A stretch of 11,844 bases of DNA. It comes from Clostridiales bacterium UBA1774. GTDB taxonomy: Bacteria > Bacillota > Clostridia > Oscillospirales > Oscillospiraceae. How positions within the stretch are numbered: position 1 is the stretch's first letter; each line of letters begins with the position of its first letter. The notes under the pieces were generated by a model. It ran no database searches. It was not told the DNA's origin and saw only the letters and a program-made list of their open reading frames with translations. Both the position numbers and the translations under genes were made by a program. Location: assembly GCA_002314635.1 (NCBI GenBank), contig DCGQ01000031.1, positions 1 through 11,844 on the forward strand, in the 5' to 3' direction. This document shows positions 1 through 6,648 of this stretch, piece by piece.

Positions 1-67
1 GCTCCGGCGTTACATTAGGAGGCGGACCCTCTATCCTGGTGAGGTACAGGGGCGCATGGACTACTGA
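1..67. other. Unassigned left-edge fragment
   Basis: This GC-rich stretch enters from the left edge and is not part of xdhC. On the plus strand two frames are open. The frame from position 2 reads to a TGA at 65-67 and would give a basic C-terminal tail containing YPGEVQGRMDY. The frame from position 3 contains LGGGPSILVRYRGAW and runs on through the xdhC terminator to about position 163. I cannot tell which frame, if either, is coding, and I recognise no family. It may be the end of a plus-strand gene converging on xdhC, or part of a dispersed element. Confidence 0.2.
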
Positions 68-70
68 ACC

Positions 71-109
71 AAAAGAAAAACCTCACCCATACCATACGGG
101 TATGGGTGA
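71..109 (-). terminator. Rho-independent terminator of xdhC
   Basis: On the minus strand an 11-bp perfect stem (arms 99-109 and 83-93, loop 94-98) is followed by GG and a T-rich run interrupted by one C (80-71). It begins about 30 nt past the xdhC stop codon. On the plus strand the same hairpin is followed only by an AT-rich stretch without a proper U-tract, so it is mainly a minus-strand terminator, though a weak bidirectional effect is possible. Confidence 0.85.
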
Positions 110-138
110 TTATAACACATTCTGCCGCGTTTGCAAGT

Positions 139-1170
139 TTATTTTTCCCGGCGGGTCTGAATGACCTCTGCCATTACGCTGACGGCAATTTCCGGCGGTG
201 TTTCAGCAGAGATAGTCAGACCGATGGGACACTTCACTGCCTGCAGCTGCTCCATGGGGAAACCTTCTTCTTCATGCAGCTTTTTGTACAGTGCGTCCCG
301 CTTGGTCTTGCTGCCGATCATCCCCAGATAGAACGGACGCTTTCCCAGTGCCCAGCGCAGCACGTCTTTATCATAGGCATGACCCCGGGTCATGATGATC
401 ACATAGCTGTTCCCATCCGCAGGGAAATCCGGCATCTGCTGAAAATCATCGATCACCACGCAGTCACAGTCCGGGAAGCGGGTGCGATTGCAGAAGTCCT
501 CCCGGTCATCGATCACCGTCACATTGAAACCGCATCCAACGGCGATCCGCGCCACCTCGCAGGACACATGACCCGCGCCGAACAGCCACATCCGGGGTGC
601 GGAACCCACATCGTCCACCAGATACCGAACGCCATCCACGCTGTCGCCGTGAATCGCCACGCGGATGGGATTCAGCAGCATGTCCCGCACGAACTTCTGG
701 TTTCCGCGGAAGGAACCCACAATCCGCTCGCAGTTCACATTGATACACAACTGGAAGGGCAGCGTGCTGTCCTCATTCTCATCCAGCACATAGAACAGCC
801 ACGCCGGGGCACCATCCTGCTCTGCCTTTGCTGCCGCTTCAAACACGTCCTGATACTGCGGCTCCATACAGGCCAGCAGCACCTCACACACACCGCCGCA
901 GATCAGCCCTGCTGTGGCCGCCTCGGTGCCGGACATATCGTAACGCAGAATCCGGGGTTTCCCGTCTGCCATGACCTGCTCTCGGGCCACCTGAATCACA
1001 CTGCCCTCCATGGCGCCGCCGCCGATGGTGGAAACAATGCTGTCCTGTAGAATCAGCATCCGGCTGCCGGCACTTCTGGGCGTGGACCCGTCCTGTGAAA
1101 TGATGACCGCCCAGACAAAGGGCGTTCCTGCCGCGCAAAGTCCGGCTGCTTCCGTGTAGATCGAATTCAT
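139..1170 (-). CDS. xdhC: XdhC/CoxI family molybdoenzyme accessory protein
   Basis: A 343-residue protein of the XdhC/CoxI family. Characterised members bind and sulfurate molybdenum cofactor and deliver it to xanthine dehydrogenase-type hydroxylases in the cytosol. The N-terminal XdhC/CoxI domain shows GSTPRSAGSRM (28-38), GGGAMEGS (50-57) and CGGVCEVLL (91-99). The C-terminal Rossmann domain shows LFGAGHV (196-202), a beta-strand end VIDDRE (219-224), GMIGSKTKRD (283-292) and CPIGLTISAETPPEIA (314-329). The ATG at 1170 is chosen over the in-frame GTG at 1179 because the Shine-Dalgarno AAGGGAG (1185-1179) lies 8 nt before the ATG but overlaps the GTG. It appears monocistronic, with its own promoter and terminator. 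No hydroxylase subunit or cofactor gene lies in the window, so its client enzyme is not visible. The family assignment is firm and the exact substrate is inferred. Confidence 0.93.
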   Translation of the reverse strand: MNSIYTEAAGLCAAGTPFVWAVIISQDGSTPRSAGSRMLILQDSIVSTIGGGAMEGSVIQVAREQVMADGKPRILRYDMSGTEAATAGLICGGVCEVLLACMEPQYQDVFEAAAKAEQDGAPAWLFYVLDENEDSTLPFQLCINVNCERIVGSFRGNQKFVRDMLLNPIRVAIHGDSVDGVRYLVDDVGSAPRMWLFGAGHVSCEVARIAVGCGFNVTVIDDREDFCNRTRFPDCDCVVIDDFQQMPDFPADGNSYVIIMTRGHAYDKDVLRWALGKRPFYLGMIGSKTKRDALYKKLHEEEGFPMEQLQAVKCPIGLTISAETPPEIAVSVMAEVIQTRREK

Positions 1171-1178
1171 TCCGTACA

Positions 1179-1185
1179 CTCCCTT
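1179..1185 (-). promoter_or_regulatory. xdhC ribosome binding site
   Basis: On the minus strand the sequence AAGGGAG ends 8 nt before the ATG at 1170. The same bases overlap the alternative GTG start at 1179, so this site decides in favour of the ATG. Confidence 0.8.
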
Positions 1186-1208
1186 CGGTGTTCTATTATT
1201 TTCCTTTC

Positions 1209-1237
1209 AGTATAAAATATCCCGTGTGAAAAATCAA
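1209..1237 (-). promoter_or_regulatory. Predicted sigma-A promoter of xdhC
   Basis: On the minus strand a -35 TTGATT (1237-1232) is separated by exactly 17 bp from a -10 TATACT (1214-1209). Transcription would begin near 1202, giving a short leader of about 30 nt before the ATG at 1170. Hexamers and spacing are close to consensus. No operator is recognisable. Confidence 0.7.
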
Positions 1238-1330
1238 GTGCAATCCGCAGAATGCTGCCTGAGGTATGTCCTGTATAGAATGTTATTGCCGCATATTGAA
1301 TATTTGCTGTAATTTTTCTTCCCGCTGTGC

Positions 1331-1359
1331 TTGACAGAAACGCGAAGGTAGACTAAAAT
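1331..1359 (+). promoter_or_regulatory. Predicted strong sigma-A promoter of rny
   Basis: A perfect -35 TTGACA (1331-1336) is followed after 17 bp by a -10 TAAAAT (1354-1359), one mismatch from TATAAT. The expected transcription start is near 1366, which leaves a 5' untranslated region of about 135 nt before the rny ATG. Confidence 0.85.
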
Positions 1360-1365
1360 AGCAAA

Positions 1366-1500
1366 GATAATATATTAAGAGCTAAGCTGCCGGGGTTTGC
1401 CCCCGAGGCTGAAGGGGAAGTTCGAAAGGCTGCTGCATAAACAGTCGTATATATTTTTCATCGTGAACCGATATTTTTAACAGGAGGTATACCGTTAAGC
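1366..1500 (+). promoter_or_regulatory. Long, partly structured 5' leader of rny
   Basis: The predicted leader has a GC-rich section (about 1381-1446) followed by an AU-rich section up to the Shine-Dalgarno. The clearest fold is a hairpin with AGCU (1385-1388) pairing GGCU (1407-1410) and CGGGG (1391-1395) pairing CCCCG (1401-1405) around a 5-nt loop. A second possible stem pairs GGCUG (1428-1432) with CAGUC (1442-1446). The AU-rich part repeats ATATTTTT at 1451-1458 and 1471-1478, around a small ATCG/CGAT hairpin. There is no U-tract terminator, so attenuation by premature termination is not evident. I could not match it to a riboswitch class I know. A structured leader is an inference. Confidence 0.4.
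1482..1487 (+). promoter_or_regulatory. rny ribosome binding site with long spacing
   Basis: A full AGGAGG Shine-Dalgarno sits 13 nt before the rny ATG at 1501, longer than the usual 5-9 nt. No in-frame ATG, GTG or TTG lies between the two, so 1501 is the best start. Confidence 0.7.
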
Positions 1501-3042
1501 ATGCCCGGGTGGATTTGGATCATTATTTTGATCGCTGTTGCCGCCGCCATGTTTTTCCTCGGTATTACCTACCGCAAAAAAGTGTCCGAACGGGAGATTT
1601 CCAGTGCTGAGGAAGAGGCCAGACGCATTGTAAATGAGGCTATCAAGACCGGCGAAAGCAAACAGCGCGAGCAGATGCTGGAAGCCAAGGAAGCCATCCA
1701 TAAGGAGCGCACCGAGTACGAGCGGGAGGTGAAGGAGCGGCGCAGCGAACTGCAGAAGCAGGAACGCCGTCTCCAGACCAAAGAGGAAAATCTGGACAAG
1801 AAAACCGACAACATCGAAAAGAAGAGCGAACAGCTCACCAAAAAGCTCGCAGAAGCAGATGCTCTGCGGGAGGAAATCAAACTGATCAAGCGCAGCGAGC
1901 TGGAGATGCTGGAAAAGATCTCCGGTTATACTCAGGAAGAGGCCAAGGAATATATCATCAACGAAATCGAGTCCGAGGTCACGCATGAAAAGGCCATGAA
2001 GATCAAGGATCTGGAGGCCAAGTTCAAGGACGAAGCGGACGAGAAAGCCCGCGAGTACATTACCCTCGCAATTCAGCGCTGTGCCGCTGACCATGTGGCC
2101 GAAGCAACCGTCAGTGTGGTTCCCCTGCCCAATGACGAGATGAAGGGCCGCGTCATCGGCCGTGAAGGCCGCAATATCCGCACCATCGAAACCCTTACCG
2201 GCGTTGATCTGATCATCGATGATACACCGGAAGCCATTACGCTTTCCAGCTTTGACCCCTACCGGCGTGAGATCGCCCGGGTCGCGCTGGAGAAGCTGAT
2301 TACGGACGGACGCATCCATCCCGCCCGCATCGAAGAAACCGTGGAAAAGGCCCGCCGTGAGGTGGAGGCCACGGTCAAATCCGAAGGTGAGCGTGCCACC
2401 TTTGAAACCGGCGTTCATGGCATTAATCCGGAGCTTATTAAGCTTCTGGGTCGTCAGAAATTCCGCACCAGCTACGGGCAGAATGTTCTGAATCACTCCA
2501 TTGAGGTCGCACACATTGCCGGTCTTCTGGCCGCTGAGCTGGGCGTGGATGTTGCCACTGCCAAGCGCGCCGGTCTGCTCCATGATATCGGCAAATCCAT
2601 TGACCATGAGGTGGAAGGCAGCCATGTGGCCATCGGCGTTGAGCTGGCCCGGAAGTACAAGGAAAGCGATGCTGTCGTTCACGCCATTCAGGCGCACCAC
2701 AATGATGTGGAACCGCAGACGCTCATCGCCTGCATCGTACAGGCCGCCGATACCATTTCCGCTGCCCGTCCCGGTGCCCGCCGTGAGAACATCGAGAACT
2801 ACATCAAGCGTCTGGAAAAGCTGGAAGAGCTGACCAATTCCTTCCCCGGCGTGGCAAGCTCCTTTGCCATTCAGGCAGGCCGCGAGGTTCGCATCATGGT
2901 AAAGCCGGAGGAAGTGGGAGAAGATCAGATGACGCTTCTGGCCCACGACATTGCCCGGAAGATCGAAAGCGATCTGGAATATCCCGGCCAGATCAAGGTC
3001 AACCTGCTGCGGGAGACCCGCGCCGTGGAATTTGCCAAATAA
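1501..3042 (+). CDS. rny: Ribonuclease Y
   Basis: A 513-residue RNase Y, close to the usual ~520. This membrane-anchored endoribonuclease starts bulk mRNA turnover in many Firmicutes and associates with other decay enzymes at the membrane. Residues 3-22 form one hydrophobic transmembrane helix followed by a basic YRKK. Residues about 30-200 are highly charged and rich in Glu, Lys and Arg, as expected for the dimerising coiled coil. A KH RNA-binding domain follows, with its GxxG motif in GRVIGREGRNIR (216-227). The HD metal-dependent nuclease domain includes LLHDIGKS (359-366) with the catalytic His361-Asp362 pair, and AHHND (398-402). No truncation or missing key residue is seen. It is monocistronic, with a strong promoter, long leader and its own terminator. 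Confidence 0.97.
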   Translation: MPGWIWIIILIAVAAAMFFLGITYRKKVSEREISSAEEEARRIVNEAIKTGESKQREQMLEAKEAIHKERTEYEREVKERRSELQKQERRLQTKEENLDKKTDNIEKKSEQLTKKLAEADALREEIKLIKRSELEMLEKISGYTQEEAKEYIINEIESEVTHEKAMKIKDLEAKFKDEADEKAREYITLAIQRCAADHVAEATVSVVPLPNDEMKGRVIGREGRNIRTIETLTGVDLIIDDTPEAITLSSFDPYRREIARVALEKLITDGRIHPARIEETVEKARREVEATVKSEGERATFETGVHGINPELIKLLGRQKFRTSYGQNVLNHSIEVAHIAGLLAAELGVDVATAKRAGLLHDIGKSIDHEVEGSHVAIGVELARKYKESDAVVHAIQAHHNDVEPQTLIACIVQAADTISAARPGARRENIENYIKRLEKLEELTNSFPGVASSFAIQAGREVRIMVKPEEVGEDQMTLLAHDIARKIESDLEYPGQIKVNLLRETRAVEFAK

Positions 3043-3050
3043 GAAACCAT

Positions 3051-3085
3051 CATCCGCTGCTCATTTTGAGCAGCGGATGTTTTTT
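3051..3085 (+). terminator. Rho-independent terminator of rny
   Basis: A perfect 12-bp GC-rich stem (3051-3062 with 3068-3079) around the 5-nt loop ATTTT is followed by six T residues (3080-3085). It starts 8 nt after the rny stop codon. On the minus strand no U-tract follows the stem, so it is a poor terminator for the converging ZIP gene, whose stop lies about 30 bp further right. Confidence 0.95.
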
Positions 3086-3114
3086 CGGAAAGTACCGACT
3101 GCGTATTTGCCTCC

Positions 3115-3891
3115 CTACCCCAGCGCCACATCCAGCAGCATCATCACCGCAAAGCCCAGCATCACGCCCCAGCTGGAAATCCATGGTTCGCTTTCCCCTG
3201 TCCTGCATTCCGGGATCAGCTCATGCACTGCCACCAGCACCATGGCGCCGCCGGCAAAAGCCAGCGCCCACGGAAGGATCCGGTTTACCGCCGTCACCAG
3301 CAGGGCACCCAGCAGGGCGGCGATCGGTTCCACCAATGCGGTGGCCTGTGCCAGCAGGAAGGATCGGCTCCGGCTCATTCCGGAACGATACAGCGGCAGC
3401 GAAACTGCCGCTCCCTCAGGGTAGTTCTGAATGCCGATCCCCAATGCCACGCCGAAGGCCAGCATCAGGTTTTCCGCCCCCGGCTCCGTCTGCAGAATGC
3501 CGAAGGCAACCCCTACTGCCAGTCCCTCCGGCACATTATGCAGGGTAATCGCGGTCAACAGCATTTCGCTGCTTCCGTTCCTTCTCCGTCCCAGCCGCTG
3601 TAGTACCCGGTCGCCGCACCACAGGAACCCGGCCCCTGCCAGAAAACCCACGGCTGCAGGCAGCCAGCCCGGCAGTCCCTGTCCCTCGCTGAGTTCGATG
3701 GCGGGTACCAGCAGTGACCAGCAGGAGGCCGCCAGCATCACCCCTGCCGCAAATCCCATCAGTCCGTTCAGCAGTTTTGTCCGTTCCCGGCGCAGCAGGA
3801 ATACCGCAGCCGCGCCCAATGCCGTAATCAGCCATGTGCCGCAGCCAGCCAGCAGAGCCAGCAGCGGCACAGGAATATCATACCGGTTCAT
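3115..3891 (-). CDS. ZIP family metal transporter (GufA-like)
   Basis: A 258-residue polytopic membrane protein of the ZIP family, which moves divalent metals such as Zn2+, and sometimes Fe2+ or Mn2+, into the cytoplasm. Around eight hydrophobic segments are visible. The metal-binding motifs of helices IV and V are intact: HNVPEG (118-123) and QNYPEG (155-160). HELIPE (223-228) is also seen. The pattern resembles the GufA/ZupT group, but the metal cannot be read from sequence. The ATG at 3891 is preferred over the in-frame GTG at 3912, because those extra seven codons are simply the 3' half of the uvrB terminator. No strong promoter is seen between uvrB and this gene, so expression may depend on terminator readthrough or on an unrecognised promoter inside the uvrB end. 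It has no clear terminator of its own. Confidence 0.9.
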   Translation of the reverse strand: MNRYDIPVPLLALLAGCGTWLITALGAAAVFLLRRERTKLLNGLMGFAAGVMLAASCWSLLVPAIELSEGQGLPGWLPAAVGFLAGAGFLWCGDRVLQRLGRRRNGSSEMLLTAITLHNVPEGLAVGVAFGILQTEPGAENLMLAFGVALGIGIQNYPEGAAVSLPLYRSGMSRSRSFLLAQATALVEPIAALLGALLVTAVNRILPWALAFAGGAMVLVAVHELIPECRTGESEPWISSWGVMLGFAVMMLLDVALG

Positions 3892-3932
3892 AAAAAAGCA
3901 CCACTCCGGCACAGCCTATGCCGAAGCGGTGC
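3892..3932 (-). terminator. Rho-independent terminator of the uvrA-uvrB operon
   Basis: On the minus strand a 14-bp stem (arms 3932-3919 and 3911-3898, 7-nt loop) is followed by six T residues (3897-3892). Two positions that mismatch when read on the plus strand (3903/3927 and 3906/3924) become U-G and G-U wobbles in minus-strand RNA. The stem is therefore continuous only in that orientation, fitting a terminator about 16 nt past the uvrB stop. The last T directly precedes the A of the ZIP transporter start codon. Confidence 0.9.
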
Positions 3933-3948
3933 TTTCTGCTACCGCAGA

Positions 3949-5916
3949 TTATTTCTTTTCGCCTCTGAGCTTGATGATCCGGTCACGTAGAACGGCCGCA
4001 TACTCAAATTCCAGCATCTTGGAAGCTTTTTTCATTTCCTTTTCCAGCTTTTCGATGGCAGCTTCCCGTTCTCGCTGGGTCATCTTCACGCCGCCCTCGT
4101 CTTCTTCCGACTCCGCAGCTCGGGAAATCTCGATCAGTTCCCGCACACCCTTCACGATGGTCTTTGGCACGATTCCATGCGCCTCGTTGAAGGCGGTCTG
4201 TTTCCGGCGGCGGCGTTCCGTTTCCGTGATGGCGAAATCCATGGCCGGGGTGCGGCTGTCGGCATACATGATGACGCAGCCTTCCGCATTGCGGGCGGCG
4301 CGGCCGATGGTCTGGATCAGAGAAGTACCGGAGCGGAGGAAACCCTCCTTGTCCGCATCCAGAATGGCAACCAGACTGACCTCCGGCAGATCAAGTCCCT
4401 CACGCAGCAGATTGATGCCCACCAGTACATCAAATTCGCCCAGCCGCAGATCACGGATGATCTCCATTCGCTCGGTAGAGCCGATATCGTGGTGCATATA
4501 GCGAACCCGGATCCCGGCTTTTTTCAGGAAGTCCGTCAGATCTTCCGCCATGCGCTTGGTCAGCGTGGTCACCAGCACCCGTTCCTTTCGGGCGGCGCGG
4601 GTATTGATCTCGCTGATCAGGTCGTCGATCTGGCCCTCCGTGGGTCGTACCTCCACCTTCGGATCCACCAGACCGGTAGGGCGGATCACCTGCTCCGCCA
4701 CCTGTGCGGAGCGGCTCAGCTCGTATTCGCCCGGGGTGGCGCTGACATACACGGTCTGATGCACCCGCTTGGTAAACTCCTCGAAATTCAGCGGACGGTT
4801 ATCATAGGCGCTGGGCAGACGGAAACCGAAGTCGATCAGATTAGTCTTTCTGGCCCGGTCTCCGGCATACATGGCGCGTAGCTGTGGCAGCGTCACATGG
4901 CTCTCATCGATCATCAGCACGAAATCGTCCGGAAAATAGTCGATCAGCGTCATAGGCGGCGAACCTGGTTTTCGATTGGAAATCACCCGGGAGTAGTTTT
5001 CGATGCCGGAGCAGTACCCAAGCTCCTTCATCATCTCGATATCGTAGGTGGTGCGCTGCCGGATCCGCTGCGCTTCCACCAGCTTGTCATTCTCCTCGAA
5101 CCATTTCACCCGCTGGTCCAGCTCTGTCCGGATCCGCTCAATGGCCGCCTCCAGCTTGTCCCGGCTGGTCACGTAATGCGATGCGGGGTAAACGGCAATG
5201 TGGCTCAGGCGGCGCACTGCCGTTCCCGTGACCACCTGCACCTCGCTGATCCGGTCGATCTCATCGCCGAAAAATTCAATTCGGATGGCGATATCCTTGG
5301 AATACACCGGGAAAATCTCCAACGTGTCGCCCCGGACGCGGAACATATTCCGGTCAAAAGCCAGATCGTTTCGCTCGTAGCGCATCTCCACCAGCCGTGC
5401 AATGATCTCCTCCCGGCTGCGGGTCTGCCCCTCCCGCAGAGACAGCACCATGCCCTTGTAATCCTCCGGGTCGCCCAGACCGTAGATACAGCTGACGGAG
5501 GCCACCACGATCACATCCCGCCGTTCAAACAGAGACGCAGTTGCGGAGTGGCGCAGCCGCTCGATCTCATCGTTGATGCTGGCATCCTTCTCGATAAAGG
5601 TATCGGTGGTGGGGATGTAGGCCTCCGGCTGATAGTAATCGTAATAGGAAACGAAGTATTCCACTGCATTGTTTGGGAAAAACTCCTTAAACTCGCTGCA
5701 AAGCTGCGCTGCCAGAATCTTATTATGGGAAAGCACCAGCGTGGGCCGCTGCAGCCGCTCGATGACCTTCGCCATGGTGAAGGTCTTACCCGAACCGGTG
5801 ACGCCCAGAAGCGTCTGCTCCTCCAGTCCCATCTCCACGCCCCGAGCCAGACGGTCAATGGCCTCCGGCTGGTCTCCCGACGGTTCATAACTGCTGACGA
5901 CCTGAAATTCCGGCAT
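3949..5916 (-). CDS. uvrB: Excinuclease ABC subunit UvrB
   Basis: A full-length 655-residue UvrB, the damage-verifying helicase-like subunit of nucleotide excision repair. UvrA loads it, and it then recruits UvrC for incision. Walker A is GVTGSGKT (38-45). The damage-probing beta-hairpin region carries the YYDYYQPEAYIP signature (91-102). Walker B/DEAD-type motif DESH is at 337-340, VSATPGEYEL at 391-400, helicase motif V around INLLREGLDLPE (501-512) and motif VI QTIGRAAR (535-542). The C-terminal UVR motif that contacts UvrC is at about 617-652. The start is supported by GGGAGG (5927-5922), 5 nt upstream of the ATG. It follows radC by 33 nt and is the last gene before the terminator. All expected motifs are present. 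Confidence 0.98.
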   Translation of the reverse strand: MPEFQVVSSYEPSGDQPEAIDRLARGVEMGLEEQTLLGVTGSGKTFTMAKVIERLQRPTLVLSHNKILAAQLCSEFKEFFPNNAVEYFVSYYDYYQPEAYIPTTDTFIEKDASINDEIERLRHSATASLFERRDVIVVASVSCIYGLGDPEDYKGMVLSLREGQTRSREEIIARLVEMRYERNDLAFDRNMFRVRGDTLEIFPVYSKDIAIRIEFFGDEIDRISEVQVVTGTAVRRLSHIAVYPASHYVTSRDKLEAAIERIRTELDQRVKWFEENDKLVEAQRIRQRTTYDIEMMKELGYCSGIENYSRVISNRKPGSPPMTLIDYFPDDFVLMIDESHVTLPQLRAMYAGDRARKTNLIDFGFRLPSAYDNRPLNFEEFTKRVHQTVYVSATPGEYELSRSAQVAEQVIRPTGLVDPKVEVRPTEGQIDDLISEINTRAARKERVLVTTLTKRMAEDLTDFLKKAGIRVRYMHHDIGSTERMEIIRDLRLGEFDVLVGINLLREGLDLPEVSLVAILDADKEGFLRSGTSLIQTIGRAARNAEGCVIMYADSRTPAMDFAITETERRRRKQTAFNEAHGIVPKTIVKGVRELIEISRAAESEEDEGGVKMTQREREAAIEKLEKEMKKASKMLEFEYAAVLRDRIIKLRGEKK

Positions 5917-5921
5917 GTTTT

Positions 5922-5927
5922 CCTCCC
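5922..5927 (-). promoter_or_regulatory. uvrB ribosome binding site
   Basis: On the minus strand GGGAGG ends 5 nt before the uvrB ATG at 5916, within the 33-nt gap after radC. It is the strongest internal initiation site of the probable operon, so uvrB can be translated independently of radC. Confidence 0.75.
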
Positions 5928-5949
5928 TGCTGCCCCATGCAGCGTATGC

Positions 5950-6648
5950 TTACTGCTGGTGAACTGCGAAAAAACCGTTGTCCACCATACTGAGATATTC
6001 CTGCCCTGCCACAATGATATGATCCATCAGATGCAGTGAGATGGTATCCAGCGCAAGGGCGATCCGCTCCGTCATCAGACGATCCTCCACGGAGGGCATT
6101 GCCTGTCCTCCCGGATGATTATGGGCCAGAATCAGGGTAGTCGCCCGCTCCTGCAGGGCGGATTCCAGAATTTTCCGGATGCTCACCGGTACCGCGTCGA
6201 TTCCGCCCTCAAAGAGCTGACGGCAGCTGATCAGGCGACCCACATCATCCAGAAAGGCCACATAGACCCGCTCCTCCGCAATACCATGGAAATAGGGCAG
6301 GAAAAACCGCCCTGCATCCTCCCCGCCCGACAGAATCGGACGCTTATCCTTCCGCGCCGCCTGAATCAGATAGCGGCGCTGCAAATCCCGCACCAGCGTC
6401 AGCAGCAGCGCGGTGCTTTCCCCAACGCCCTCCACCTCACGCAGCTGTTCCACAGTCGCATCCAGTACCCCTTTCAGACTGCCGAAGCGGTTCAGCAGCC
6501 GATGGGCCAGCGGGTTTACATCGCTGCGGGGAATGGCATGGTAGAGCAGCAGCTCCAGTGCTTCATGATCGGCCATGCCTTCCAGACCCTGTTCCAGATA
6601 TCGGCGGCGCATCCGCTCCCGATGCCCGCCGTGCAGATTCTCGCTCAT
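5950..6648 (-). CDS. radC: RadC family JAMM-domain protein (UPF0758)
   Basis: A 232-residue RadC-family protein, near the usual ~225. The N-terminal half has the helix-hairpin-helix-like region (REVEGVGESTALLL, 70-83). The C-terminal half is a JAB1/MPN (JAMM) metalloprotease-like domain with HNHPGG (176-181) and PSVED (185-189), giving the H-x-H...D metal site, and a candidate Glu at 125-126. The family was once tied to recombination repair, but that rested on a misassigned allele and the true function is unsettled. Its start ATG overlaps the TGA of the MreB-like gene (ATGA, 4-nt overlap) with only a weak upstream AAGG, so translation is probably coupled. In Bacillus radC and mreB are also neighbours, but radC comes first there. 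Confidence 0.93.
   Translation of the reverse strand: MSENLHGGHRERMRRRYLEQGLEGMADHEALELLLYHAIPRSDVNPLAHRLLNRFGSLKGVLDATVEQLREVEGVGESTALLLTLVRDLQRRYLIQAARKDKRPILSGGEDAGRFFLPYFHGIAEERVYVAFLDDVGRLISCRQLFEGGIDAVPVSIRKILESALQERATTLILAHNHPGGQAMPSVEDRLMTERIALALDTISLHLMDHIIVAGQEYLSMVDNGFFAVHQQ

Larger units (their letters stand above)
1171..1500. other. Divergent xdhC/rny intergenic region
   Basis: This is the only gene-free stretch over 300 bp in the window. It holds the xdhC ribosome binding site and promoter on the minus strand, an AT-rich middle (about 1240-1330) in which I see no gene, and the rny promoter and leader on the plus strand. A weak extra plus-strand match, TTGCCG (1286-1291) with TGTAAT (1308-1313) at 16-bp spacing, could be a secondary rny promoter, but I give it little weight. 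Confidence 0.7.

Noticed and set aside
1418..1428. A TTCGAA core in the rny leader considered as a LexA (SOS) box
   Set aside because: It lacks the spaced GAAC-N4-GTTC arrangement of Firmicute LexA sites and lies downstream of the predicted transcription start.
1495..2946. A 483-codon open frame on the minus strand opposite rny
   Set aside because: It mirrors the RNase Y gene with a composition typical of antisense frames and no domain. rny has a promoter, Shine-Dalgarno and terminator.
3892..3912. GTG start at 3912 adding seven residues to the ZIP transporter
   Set aside because: Those codons are the 3' arm and U-tract of the uvrB terminator, and there is no convincing ribosome site before the GTG.
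4897..6039. A 380-codon plus-strand open frame opposite uvrB
   Set aside because: Antisense shadow of a full-length UvrB with all motifs, and it crosses the uvrB-radC junction without any ribosome site of note.
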